Below are positions 42,904-51,152 of a DNA stretch of 64,000 nucleotides, in pieces. The stretch lies in assembly GCF_030123105.1 (NCBI RefSeq), contig NZ_CP126095.1, forward strand, positions 1,364,001 through 1,428,000, in the 5' to 3' direction. This DNA comes from Paenibacillus sp. G2S3. GTDB taxonomy: Bacteria; Bacillota; Bacilli; Paenibacillales; Paenibacillaceae. The notes under the pieces are model-generated. The model searched no databases, was not told where the DNA came from, and saw only the letters and a program-made list of their open reading frames with translations. The position numbers were made by a program, and so were the translations under genes. Every line of letters starts with the position of its first letter. Position 1 is the stretch's first letter.

Positions 42904-44051
42904 TAGAAGCAGTAATTGTTATGGCAAAACGTACACCGATTGGCAGGATGGGCGGCTTATTAAGTACATTTGAGCCGGAAGCATTACTGGCGCCGCTTAT
43001 TCAGCATATTGTGGCAGAGACGAACCTGCCCGTCGATATGATCGATGATGTGATTATTGGAAATGTGGTCGGTCCGGGTGGAAATATTGCCCGGGTAGCT
43101 GCGCTTGAAGCGGGACTGCCTGTTTCGGTTCCGGGCGTTACTGTGGATCGGCAGTGCGGTTCTGGGCTAGAGGCCATTAACATAGCAGCACGGCTTATTC
43201 AAAGTGGCGCAGGTGAGATTTATTTAGCGGGCGGCGTTGAGAGCACGAGTCGTGCCCCTTGGAAAATGGCTAAGCCCCAAACCTTGATGGGGGTTCCGCA
43301 GCTATATACCCGTGCTCATTTTACACCTAGCGCTTACGGTGATCCGGATATGGGAATTGCTGCGGAAAATGTAGCGCGGAAGTATGGGATTTCGCGAGAA
43401 GAGCAGGATCAATATGCCTTTAAAAGCCATCAGAAGGCCGTTCATGCTCAGCAAAGTGGTAGGTTTCAGCAGGAGATTGTACCTTTTCTGGTTGAGGGGG
43501 AGTGGGTGAACACCGACGAATGTCCGAGGGCTAATACGAGCCTGGACAAGCTGCGAAAGCTACCTTCAATCTTCGAAGAAAAGGGTACTGTCACCGCTGG
43601 AAATGCCTGTCCTATTAATGATGGGGGGGCGCTTCTATTAATGATGTCCCGTGAGAAATGTCGGCAACTCAAGCTAAAACCTATCCTGCGTGTCGTAGAT
43701 ACGCAAGCAGCAGGTGTAGATCCGAATTATTTAGGTATGGGCCCAGTTCCAGCTGTACAAAAGGTGTTACATCGTCAACAGCTGACCATAGCCGATTTAG
43801 ATATCGTAGAGTTTAATGAAGCCTTTGCTTCGCAAGTTCTAGCCTCACTGAATGAGCTTCAGATCCCACAGGAAAAGGTCAATCTTGGAGGAGGCGCATT
43901 AGCTATCGGTCATCCATATGGGGCGTCCGGAGCTATTTTAATGACTCGTTTATGTGCTGAAATGCAGCATACGCCTTATAAAAGGGGACTTGCCACTTTG
44001 GGCATTGGCGGCGGGTTGGGGCTGGCAACGCTTGTGGAGGTTACGGAATGA
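42900..44051 (+). CDS. Thiolase-family acyltransferase lacking the second catalytic cysteine (YhfS-like)
   Basis: The 383-residue protein has the full thiolase fold: nucleophilic Cys86 in VDRQCGSGLEAI, FNEAFA near 304, and His338 in LAIGHPYGASGA. The usual CxGGG motif, whose cysteine acts as the general base in thiolysis or condensation, reads GIGGGLG here, so glycine occupies position 368. The codon is GGC, one base from TGC, and the sequence around it is well kept, so it is not decay. It overlaps its neighbours by four bases on each side. It may use another base, accept a different nucleophile, or prime an acyl chain. Confidence 0.88.
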   Translation: MIEAVIVMAKRTPIGRMGGLLSTFEPEALLAPLIQHIVAETNLPVDMIDDVIIGNVVGPGGNIARVAALEAGLPVSVPGVTVDRQCGSGLEAINIAARLIQSGAGEIYLAGGVESTSRAPWKMAKPQTLMGVPQLYTRAHFTPSAYGDPDMGIAAENVARKYGISREEQDQYAFKSHQKAVHAQQSGRFQQEIVPFLVEGEWVNTDECPRANTSLDKLRKLPSIFEEKGTVTAGNACPINDGGALLLMMSREKCRQLKLKPILRVVDTQAAGVDPNYLGMGPVPAVQKVLHRQQLTIADLDIVEFNEAFASQVLASLNELQIPQEKVNLGGGALAIGHPYGASGAILMTRLCAEMQHTPYKRGLATLGIGGGLGLATLVEVTE

Positions 44052-44449
44052 ACAGTGTCCGACATCAGATTCTTATGACTGCTGAGTGGATATCGGATTA
44101 CGCACAGAGTATTGAGGCACCCGTGCAGACGACTAATGGCAATCTGATTGCTCCATCTACGATGCCTATTATTTTTTGGCAGGTCTTCGATATTCCTTGG
44201 CTTAGCAAGGGAGAGCCTTTGCTTCACGGTACTCAGAAATTCTCATATCAAGCTCCGATTACGGCAGGGATGACGTTAGATTGTGAATTAGCATTAATGA
44301 GCAAGATGCAAAAAGATGGCCGGCAGGGCAAGCTGACCTTTTACACACATACGCTGGTTTGTAAATGTGAAGGCGAGCTTATAGTCACTGCAGAAACGGT
44401 GTTAATTCGGGTAGGTGATGATCATGATGAGAAAATGCATAACGGCTGA
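44048..44449 (+). CDS. Hot-dog fold protein, MaoC N-terminal-like
   Basis: The 133-residue protein reads as the N-terminal half of a double hot-dog dehydratase (FAS1-DH/MaoC_dehydrat_N type): PSTMPIIFWQVFDIPWL, LLHGTQKFSYQAPITAGMTL and GKLTFYTHTLVCKCEGELIVTAETVLI. It lacks the hydratase Asp-His motif. The next gene, overlapping, carries that motif, so the two products probably form one heteromeric (3R)-hydroxyacyl dehydratase, as in other split MaoC pairs. The start overlaps the thiolase stop. Confidence 0.72.
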   Translation: MNSVRHQILMTAEWISDYAQSIEAPVQTTNGNLIAPSTMPIIFWQVFDIPWLSKGEPLLHGTQKFSYQAPITAGMTLDCELALMSKMQKDGRQGKLTFYTHTLVCKCEGELIVTAETVLIRVGDDHDEKMHNG

Positions 44450-44765
44450 GGCTATCCGGCAATATGCAGCAGCTTCCCAAGATCTGGCCGCTATTCATCT
44501 AGATGAGGATGCTGCAACTGAGGCTGGATTTAAGCGGCCCATTGCGCATGGGATGTATCTAATGGGATTAGCCCAATCCTTATATATCGAGGAGCATCAG
44601 GCACAGTGGATCACTCAATATGATATGAAATTTCATAAGCCTTTAGAGGTCGATAATGTCGTGATTTTTGATTTTTCGGAGGATGACTGCCTGGTTAAAG
44701 TGACCCTTACAACAGAAGCTGGCGATGTTATTGCTTCGGGAGCTTTTTCAGTGAAAGAGGTGTAG
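44424..44765 (+). CDS. MaoC-like (R)-specific enoyl-CoA hydratase / hydroxyacyl dehydratase
   Basis: The 113-residue hot-dog protein contains the hydratase motif: YAAASQDLAAIHLDEDAATEAGFKRPIAHGMYLMGLA, with the catalytic aspartate and histidine. It ends in a strand typical of the fold. It overlaps the previous half-domain gene, with which it likely forms a complex that dehydrates a 3-hydroxyacyl thioester or hydrates an enoyl thioester. Several in-frame starts (GTG 44415, ATG 44418, 44424, 44427) are possible; 44424 gives the best distance to the GTAGG site. Confidence 0.82.
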   Translation: MMRKCITAEAIRQYAAASQDLAAIHLDEDAATEAGFKRPIAHGMYLMGLAQSLYIEEHQAQWITQYDMKFHKPLEVDNVVIFDFSEDDCLVKVTLTTEAGDVIASGAFSVKEV

Positions 44766-44767
44766 TG

Positions 44768-45589
44768 ATGAACAAAGTAGCCTTAATTACTGGAGCAACC
44801 AGAGGGATCGGGCGTAGTATTGCCGTGCAGCTCGGCAAGTCCGGTTATATAGTGGTTGTAAATGGTACAAAACAAGTCTTAATCGATGAGGTTGTCCATG
44901 AGATTCGTCAGGCGGGTGGTGAGGCATCAGGATACTCTGCTAATGTAGCAGATCCAGTTGCGGTCACTGCAATGGTGGATGAGGTTATTACACGGTATGG
45001 CCGTATTGAGGTATTGATAGCTAACGCTGGGAATTTGCAGGATCAGAAATGTCTACGGATGACGGATGAAGAGTGGAAGGCTGTGCTGGGTGTACATCTA
45101 AATGGCACCTACTATAGCATTCAACGCGTACTTCCATATATGCGCCAGACAGGTGGCGATATCCTGTTGATGACCTCTACGGCTGGACTAACAGGTTCTG
45201 TGGGTCAGGTGAATTATAGTGCAGCCAAAGCTGGAATACTTGGAATGACGTGGACACTAGCAGCGGAGCTGAAACGTGATCAAATTAGAGTCAATGCGAT
45301 TTCGCCAGCCGCTTTAACAGATATGACCAGACCTGTCATTGATCATTTGAAAGCGAAACATGCCAGCCGTAATGATCCGTTCCCAGACTTTTGGCGAATA
45401 GGTGGCCCGGAGGATATTGCTTCCTTTGTGACTGCATTATTGAGTGAGTCTGACGCGGATTTAACCGGTGAAATCTTTGCTGTGAATGGATCAAAAGTGA
45501 CAAAATGGGAGAAGCCTGCGCCTGCATTTTCGGAGAACAGCATTGAGGCATTTTTCGCTACTTGGCACCGTCAAAAGGGGAGTGAATAA
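44768..45589 (+). CDS. SDR-family 3-oxoacyl reductase (FabG-like)
   Basis: The 273-residue short-chain dehydrogenase has the cofactor motif TGATRGIGRSIA, IANAGNLQDQ, catalytic serine in MTSTAGLTGSVGQ, and YSAAKAG with the Tyr-Lys pair. It resembles FabG, which reduces 3-oxoacyl thioesters with NADPH, but has an extended C-terminus of about 25 residues beyond the usual end. It lies between the MaoC gene and ecfA1, separated by two and zero bases, so it is firmly within the operon. Confidence 0.88.
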   Translation: MNKVALITGATRGIGRSIAVQLGKSGYIVVVNGTKQVLIDEVVHEIRQAGGEASGYSANVADPVAVTAMVDEVITRYGRIEVLIANAGNLQDQKCLRMTDEEWKAVLGVHLNGTYYSIQRVLPYMRQTGGDILLMTSTAGLTGSVGQVNYSAAKAGILGMTWTLAAELKRDQIRVNAISPAALTDMTRPVIDHLKAKHASRNDPFPDFWRIGGPEDIASFVTALLSESDADLTGEIFAVNGSKVTKWEKPAPAFSENSIEAFFATWHRQKGSE

Positions 45590-46390
45590 ATGCTTACCTT
45601 CGATCAAGTTCATTTTTATTATAAAAAGGGTCAGCCTGTCTTAGAGGATATCAGCTTTACGATAGAAGCGGGGGAGTTTGTGGCGATTGTTGGCGCTAAT
45701 GGCTCTGGCAAATCCACCATTGCAAAGCTCATGGACGGATTGCTGCTGCCGAGAAAAGGATCGGTACAATTTAAGGGTCTAGATACCACAAATCCAGCTG
45801 ACCTTGCAGCAATTCATCAGCAAATCGGCTTTATTTTTCAGAACCCAGAGGATCAATTTATCACCACAACCGTTATGGATGAGGTGCTTTTTGGTTTGGA
45901 GAACATCCGTGTGCCAAGGGAGGAAATGCGCAGCCGGTTGGAGGATGCCTTGCAGGCCGTTCATATGGAGGATTATCTGGATGCCATGCCACATCAGCTC
46001 TCTGGAGGTCAAAAGCAACGTGTCGCTATTGCGGCTATATTGGCGATGCGCCCGCAAGTCATTATTTTTGACGAGGCCACCTCTATGCTTGATCCTCAGG
46101 GAAGGCAGCAGGTGCTTGCCATTATGCAAGAGCTGCATCGTCAAGGTCTGACCATTATTCAGATCACTCACCATATGGAGGAAGTGCTTGCAGCAGAACG
46201 ATTATTACTCCTGCACCAAGGGCGACTTGAGTTTGATGGTGCTCCACTGGCTTTTTTTGAAACGATGCCTGTTGCGGACTATCAATTACAACTGCCTTTT
46301 GCCGTGCGTGTACATGCATTGCTCCATTCAGCAGCGCCGCCAACAGCCGATTGGAAGGGGATAATTCGATCACAATGGTCTACAAATTAG
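45590..46390 (+). CDS. ecfA1: ECF transporter ATPase, EcfA1-type
   Basis: The 266-residue ABC ATPase has Walker A GANGSGKST, Q-loop FIFQNPEDQF characteristic of ECF ATPases, signature LSGGQKQRVAIAAI, Walker B VIIFDEATSMLDP and the H-loop ITHHMEE. It starts immediately after the reductase stop. The universal ECF ATPases of Bacillales lie next to rplQ; this is a second, operon-borne set. It should pair with the next ATPase to drive an S component through EcfT. Confidence 0.9.
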   Translation: MLTFDQVHFYYKKGQPVLEDISFTIEAGEFVAIVGANGSGKSTIAKLMDGLLLPRKGSVQFKGLDTTNPADLAAIHQQIGFIFQNPEDQFITTTVMDEVLFGLENIRVPREEMRSRLEDALQAVHMEDYLDAMPHQLSGGQKQRVAIAAILAMRPQVIIFDEATSMLDPQGRQQVLAIMQELHRQGLTIIQITHHMEEVLAAERLLLLHQGRLEFDGAPLAFFETMPVADYQLQLPFAVRVHALLHSAAPPTADWKGIIRSQWSTN

Positions 46391-47232
46391 ATAATTTAAG
46401 TGTAAACTATGCTGATCATGTGGCTTTGCACAATATAAACTGCACCATTACTGCGGGCAAATGGATTTCGATCATCGGTCCCACGGGTGCAGGAAAGTCT
46501 ACCTTTGTCAAAGTGCTGAAGGGTTTGATTCCCACCGTAAAAGGAGACTATTGGATTGATCAGCAGCCTGCTCCGAGAGATGCCAAAGGACAATTAAAGG
46601 TCGTCCCGGAGCTGGGCTTTGTTTTTCAATATCCGGAGCATCAGCTATTCGAAACTACGGTGCAAAAGGAGCTTTCTTTTGCTCTGAATCTGCAGGGTGC
46701 TTCACGCCAGCAAATCACGGAGGCGATTGAAAGGATTTTACCGCAAGTGGGTCTGTCAGAGGGCATTCTCCCGTTAAATCCATTCCAATTAAGCGGTGGA
46801 GAAAAGCGCCGTGTGGCGCTTGCCTCCGTGCTGATGACGAATCCGATGCTGCTAATTTTGGATGAACCGACAGCGGGACTTGATCCAGCTAGCCAAGTAT
46901 CTCTGTTGAAGCTGCTGAAGTCATGGCAACAACAAAATAATCACACGATCCTCTTCGTTTCACATCAGATGGAGGATGTTGCCGAGTATTCGGATGAGGT
47001 TATGGTTTTTCATAAAGGTCAGCTAAAAGGGCATTATGACCCCAGAACATTATTTCTGGAAAAGGAAGAATTATTGGTGGAACTCGGCTTGTCCATGCCT
47101 GAACCCGTACAGCTTTTGAAGCTAGTAGAGGGACTATCCGGCCAAAAAATAGAGGTTGCTAGCTGTAAAGAGCAGGATATTTTCGATGCTGTTCTGCCGA
47201 TTTGGCATTCGAGGGGGCGTCAATATGGCTGA
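46375..47232 (+). CDS. ecfA2: ECF transporter ATPase, EcfA2-type
   Basis: The 285-residue ABC ATPase has Walker A GPTGAGKST, Q-loop FVFQYPEHQLF, signature LSGGEKRRVALASVL, Walker B LLILDEPTAGLDP and H-loop VSHQMEDV, with the longer C-terminal region of EcfA2 proteins. It overlaps ecfA1 by 16 bases and ecfT by eight. The ATG at 46375 is the conserved start; the AAGGGG site is rather far upstream, suggesting coupling to ecfA1 translation. Confidence 0.9.
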   Translation: MVYKLDNLSVNYADHVALHNINCTITAGKWISIIGPTGAGKSTFVKVLKGLIPTVKGDYWIDQQPAPRDAKGQLKVVPELGFVFQYPEHQLFETTVQKELSFALNLQGASRQQITEAIERILPQVGLSEGILPLNPFQLSGGEKRRVALASVLMTNPMLLILDEPTAGLDPASQVSLLKLLKSWQQQNNHTILFVSHQMEDVAEYSDEVMVFHKGQLKGHYDPRTLFLEKEELLVELGLSMPEPVQLLKLVEGLSGQKIEVASCKEQDIFDAVLPIWHSRGRQYG

Positions 47233-48028
47233 TTCCGTAATTGTGGGTCAATATGTGGAGACGCATTCGATTTTCCATCGTTTAGATCCTCGTTTAAAGC
47301 TTGTTAGTATCGTGATTCTCATGCTTAGCTTTCTGATGCTTGGAACATGGCTTAGCTATGCAGTTGCAACTGTTTTTGTATTCGGAATTTTGCTGCTCTC
47401 GAAGGTTCCTATTCATTTCTTCTGGCGAGGGCTACGGCCGCTATTATTTATTTTGCTGTTTACCTTCTTGTACAATGCCCTGTTCACCAAAGGAACGGTC
47501 CTCTGGTCTTGGTCATTTATTGAGGTAACTGAAGAGGGACTGCGAACAGGATTACGTTTCGTTTGGCGTATAATATTGCTCATCTTATTAGCCTCAGTAT
47601 TAACGTTAACTACTAAACCGCTAGACTTAGCGTATGGTCTTGAAAAGCTGCTTGCTCCTCTATCCAAATTGGGGGTACCCGTAGAACAATTCTCCTTAAT
47701 GATAGTGATTGCGATCCGTTTTATTCCTACCATCAAGGAGGAGCTGGATCGTATTCTTCTCGCACAAAAGGCTAGAGGTTATGATCTTGCAGCATTATCA
47801 CTGCCTAAACGGATATTTGCTTATATCCCTATCATTATTCCTTTGCTCTTCACGACGATTCAACGTGCTGAACAGCTGAGCTATGCGATTGATGCGCGTG
47901 CTTATGGAAATGGTAAAGGGAGAACTTCTTATAAGGTATTGCGATTTCAGCAAATCGATTATCTGGCAGGGGGAATTGCTCTTTTATTTGCTGTGATTCT
48001 GCTGTGGTTAAAGATAGGAAAGGTGTAG
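47225..48028 (+). CDS. ecfT: ECF transporter transmembrane component EcfT
   Basis: The 267-residue membrane protein has five or six helices. The LDPRLKLVSIVILM segment is diagnostic, and the two Ala-Arg-Gly-type coupling helices that contact the ATPases are visible: LAQKARGYDLAAL and AIDARAYGNGKGR. GAGGGGG lies ahead of the ATG. No substrate-binding S component is encoded in the operon or elsewhere in this window, so one must be supplied in trans; a BioY-like protein is my guess. Confidence 0.9.
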   Translation: MADSVIVGQYVETHSIFHRLDPRLKLVSIVILMLSFLMLGTWLSYAVATVFVFGILLLSKVPIHFFWRGLRPLLFILLFTFLYNALFTKGTVLWSWSFIEVTEEGLRTGLRFVWRIILLILLASVLTLTTKPLDLAYGLEKLLAPLSKLGVPVEQFSLMIVIAIRFIPTIKEELDRILLAQKARGYDLAALSLPKRIFAYIPIIIPLLFTTIQRAEQLSYAIDARAYGNGKGRTSYKVLRFQQIDYLAGGIALLFAVILLWLKIGKV

Positions 48029-48034
48029 ATGAAG

Positions 48035-49000
48035 ATGAAATGGAACACACGTATTACGGAGTTATTGCACATAGAGTATCCTATTATTCAAGGTGGACTT
48101 GCTTATTTAGGTTACGCAGACCTCGCCGCTGCCGTTTCGAATGCTGGTGGATTGGGTCAGGTCACAGCGATGAGTCTTCCGAGTGCAGAGGCTTTACGTT
48201 CAGAAATAGAACGGGTACGTACTTTGACGGACAAGCCTTTTGGCGTTAATTTTGCCATCGGTGTGCATGGCATCGGTTATGAAGATCGGGTGCAGGTTGC
48301 CATCGATGAGCAGGTTCCCGTGGTGAGTCTCACCGGTGGGAATCCAGCCCCTATACTGGAAATGCTACAGCACACTGATATTAAAACGCTCGTGCTCGTC
48401 TCTTCACGCAGACAAGCCCAAAAAGCTGAACAATTAGGCGCTTCTGCGGTTATTGTTGTTGGGCAGGAGGGAGGAGGCCACTTGGGACGTGATGATGTAG
48501 GGACTATGGTGCTCGTTCCTCAAGTAGTTGATGCGGTTGATATTCCTGTGATTGCTTCAGGTGGGATTGGGGATGGCCGCGGATGGATGGCTGCTCATGC
48601 CTTGGGGGCTGAGGGAATTGAAATGGGCACACGTTTCGTTGCTACGGTTGAATGTGTTCATGCGGCTGCTTCTTATAAAAAAGCCCTAGTAGAAAGCTCT
48701 GAGTCAGATACAGTCGTAATCAAACGCTCTATCGGAGCGCCCGCGCGGGTGTTGCGTAGTGAATACATAGATAAGATTCTCGAAATTGAGCGTGTGACTC
48801 CGACTTATGAAGCCTTAAAAGAATATATTAGCGGTGCAGCCAATAAGCGCTGGATTTATGATGATATCAAAGAAGAGGGCATCGGCTGGGCAGGCCAAGT
48901 GACAGGGATGATCCATGATATTCCTACAGTCTCGGAGCTAATCGGCAGAATGGTCAAAGAGGCAGCGTCGATTCGCGGGACGTGGGGAATGCAGGCGTGA
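48035..49000 (+). CDS. FMN-dependent enoyl reductase / nitronate monooxygenase family protein (FabK-like)
   Basis: The 321-residue TIM-barrel flavoprotein matches the FabK/2-nitropropane dioxygenase family: YPIIQGGLAYLGYADLAAAVSNAGGLG, FGVNFAIG, VVGQEGGGHLGRDDVGTMVLVPQVVDAV, IPVIASGGIGDGRG and GIEMGTRFVATVE. FabK uses FMN to reduce trans-2-enoyl thioesters; true nitronate monooxygenases share the fold. With thiolase, ketoreductase and dehydratase in the same operon, the enoyl reductase role is the simpler reading. The start is ATG 48035 by spacing to AAAGGTG; ATG 48029 is possible. Confidence 0.85.
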   Translation: MKWNTRITELLHIEYPIIQGGLAYLGYADLAAAVSNAGGLGQVTAMSLPSAEALRSEIERVRTLTDKPFGVNFAIGVHGIGYEDRVQVAIDEQVPVVSLTGGNPAPILEMLQHTDIKTLVLVSSRRQAQKAEQLGASAVIVVGQEGGGHLGRDDVGTMVLVPQVVDAVDIPVIASGGIGDGRGWMAAHALGAEGIEMGTRFVATVECVHAAASYKKALVESSESDTVVIKRSIGAPARVLRSEYIDKILEIERVTPTYEALKEYISGAANKRWIYDDIKEEGIGWAGQVTGMIHDIPTVSELIGRMVKEAASIRGTWGMQA

Positions 49001-49160
49001 GGATGCCAGCAGAGCGGTTGTATCCAAAAGATGAATTAATGAACTGAAAGATAAGGTATTAGATTGCCGATGCTTATTAAGCAAACGGGCAGATTTGCTC
49101 AATCATCGGGCATTATCGGACTATATTTATAGAGAGCGATGGTGCGGCTAATTCGAGGCG

Positions 49161-49940
49161 TTATGCAAAAGAAGATAATAGTTGGTTGAATCTATCACGC
49201 TCCTCCAAAAAAGGGCAATGGCTGCTGTATTGGAATGGAACTAATTGCGAATTTTTAATCAGCTTATTTGTTTCCTGAGCTTGGGTAAACGGAACGACTT
49301 TATCATGAATTCCATGAATAATTAATGTGGGCACATCGATCTGTCCAAGATCGTTGTAAACATTCTCGTCTCTTAGCGTGACCATAATGGCGGAAGTCGA
49401 CCAATTCGCAGCTTGTAAACCCATTAGAAAGAACCATTCGGATTTCGCTTCAGAAATGTACTGAAAGAAAAAGCTCTCCGTTTGGTTTTGCAGCATTTTC
49501 GGACGGTCATTGTTTGTGTCTTCGATGATTTTATTCGTAAATTCTTTTGGAACGCTTGATGGAGACGCAGCGTCGATCAGGACGAGTTTAGATACCCCGT
49601 ACCCTTTATAACGAGCCATATAACGAATTGAGATCGCTCCTCCGGTAGAGTGTCCTGCCAGTGTTATGTTTTTTAGCTGTAACGCTTCGATGACCATACG
49701 AAGATCATCTGCTAATCTATCGAAACCGTAACCATCGAATGGTTTATCCGATTTGCCGTATCCTCTCCAGTCCATTCCGATACAACGATATCCGAGCTTA
49801 GGAAGGAAATTGAACTGATATTCGAACTGGTTATGGTTTAGCGGCCATCCATGAATAAAAAGTATCGTTTTATTTCCCTTCGGATTGATGTCCTCTATAA
49901 ATACTTTTACGCCCGGTTCCACAGTAACGAAGTATCCCAA
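49161..49940 (-). CDS. Alpha/beta-hydrolase
   Basis: The 259-residue protein has the oxyanion segment FIHGWPLNHNQFEYQ, nucleophile elbow GHSTGGAISIRY with the catalytic serine, aspartate in IIHGIHDKVVP and histidine in YSSHCPFLEE. It resembles non-haem haloperoxidase/esterase-type hydrolases. The start is a TTG giving MGYFVTVEPGVKVF, the usual family N-terminus, with GAGG about nine bases ahead; an upstream TTG would add 19 residues but lacks a site. The 3' end converges on the ECF operon. The substrate is unknown. Confidence 0.85.
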   Translation of the reverse strand: MGYFVTVEPGVKVFIEDINPKGNKTILFIHGWPLNHNQFEYQFNFLPKLGYRCIGMDWRGYGKSDKPFDGYGFDRLADDLRMVIEALQLKNITLAGHSTGGAISIRYMARYKGYGVSKLVLIDAASPSSVPKEFTNKIIEDTNNDRPKMLQNQTESFFFQYISEAKSEWFFLMGLQAANWSTSAIMVTLRDENVYNDLGQIDVPTLIIHGIHDKVVPFTQAQETNKLIKNSQLVPFQYSSHCPFLEERDRFNQLLSSFA

Positions 49941-50118
49941 GTGTATCGCCTCATTTTTTTTAATGTTTTTCCCCGTTAAGATATTCGCCTTAGGCAAGGT
50001 TAATGCCTAATTTCGGCGTCAAATTGGGTTTAGATAGTACGTAGAGATTTCTGAGGAATAGCTTGAGTGAAACAATTTCTTCAGATCATTGAGCTCACGG
50101 GGTACGTTAGTGGAATAG

Positions 50119-50143
50119 CGGTTGCTTCGGCAGCCGTTTTTTT
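50119..50143 (+). terminator. Orphan intrinsic terminator
   Basis: CGGTTGC and GCAGCCG pair around TTCG and are followed by seven T residues. No plus-strand gene ends here, suggesting a lost gene or small transcript. A separate seven-base hairpin TTAGGCA/TGCCTAA lies at 49990-50010. Nothing else is seen in the 49941-50248 gap. Confidence 0.55.
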
Positions 50144-50248
50144 ATTTGTTCAACTAACGGGCAGATTAATGGAACCCTCCATGTTTCGAAACGTAATTAT
50201 TTTATGATGTGATTAACTCTGAGTATATTCAATAAGTGAGGTGTAACT

Positions 50249-50614
50249 TTGTCATCAATTTTACTAATGATTTTTTCAATTAATTTTGCTCTCCTACTTT
50301 TGCACGAAATGGATGCAATAAGAGCCAAAGAATGGAGAATGTTTATAATCCTAAAAGATATGGAAGATAAACGTGCATTCAAAGTATTTACAATTTTGCA
50401 TCTACCGCTATATACTTTTTTACTGTTTTCATTTATAAGTCAACATCTTTTATCTTTCGTAATAATAGATCTATTTTTAATTTTTCACTCGATCGCTCAT
50501 TTTTTCTTTGAGAAGCATCCAAATAATAATTTTAAGAACTTATACTCAAGATTAATTATATATCCAATGGGCTTATTGGGTTTGTTACATCTTGTTGGGT
50601 TAATTTATTTTTAG
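50249..50614 (+). CDS. Small integral membrane protein, DUF6713-like
   Basis: The 121-residue protein has three or four hydrophobic helices and opens with a helix followed by LLHEMDAIRAKEWRMF, a conserved signature of a family of unknown function I associate with DUF6713. A charged KHPNNNFKNLYSR loop precedes the last helix. It starts at TTG with GAGGTG nearby. The DNA is notably AT-rich compared with the surroundings, consistent with recent acquisition. No function can be assigned. Confidence 0.65.
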   Translation: MSSILLMIFSINFALLLLHEMDAIRAKEWRMFIILKDMEDKRAFKVFTILHLPLYTFLLFSFISQHLLSFVIIDLFLIFHSIAHFFFEKHPNNNFKNLYSRLIIYPMGLLGLLHLVGLIYF

Positions 50615-50679
50615 CAATAGGTGTCGGTTAAAATAATTGCATATTACGCTAACGGAAAACGATAGTTCAATAACGACAT

Positions 50680-50711
50680 AAAGGCAGCCGTTCAATGGAT
50701 CGGCTGCCTTT
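50680..50711 (+). terminator. Terminator after the DUF6713-like gene
   Basis: An 11-base stem AAAGGCAGCCG with a perfect complement at 50701-50711 and a modest T-rich tail. Confidence 0.6.
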
Positions 50712-50767
50712 GTTCAATTTTCGGGCAGTTTAGTTTAGCAACCTATATATCAGGAATACATGCGCTA

Positions 50768-50989
50768 ATGTTGATATATGCAGTGATTGTTACATCTGAA
50801 CGAACTGATGGAGATAACCAATATGCGGAAATGGCAGATGAAATGTTGAAACTCGCATCCGTCCAACCTGGATTTTTCGGAGTAGAAAGTGCTAGAGAAG
50901 GTGTAGGTATTACTGTATCTAATTGGGATCTCGCTTATAAAACAAGAGTTTGTAAGGTTGAAAGGGATTATAGATTTGAAAGGGTCTGA
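50768..50989 (+). pseudogene. Internally deleted ABM-domain (antibiotic biosynthesis monooxygenase-like) gene
   Basis: The 73-residue product begins like a normal ABM protein (MLIYAVIVTSERTDGDNQYAEMADEML; QPGFFGVESAREGVGITVSNW) and ends like one (YKTRVCKVERDYRFE). It lacks the 25-30 residues normally between these parts, including the conserved helix with the usual His. The reading frame is kept across the join. The missing core strand and helix should abolish the dimeric fold. No good ribosome binding site precedes the ATG. Confidence 0.6.
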
Positions 50990-51152
50990 ACAAGTCGAGT
51001 ATGGTGCGGGAAAAGAGAAAGCCCATCACAGTAAGTTGAAAGTGATTCTTTTCCAATTATTAGGGATGGGCTATCTTTGATTCTAATATTTTTCGGATAC
51101 TCTTGGTATCAGTATTGGGCACACATGAACTACGTCTATATTTTCTTCTTTT

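Noticed and set aside
49001..50248. Insertion-sequence remnants around the alpha/beta-hydrolase gene
   Set aside because: CGGGCAG- and ACTAACGG-type motifs recur in the flanking gaps, but I find no transposase fragment or terminal inverted repeat pair.
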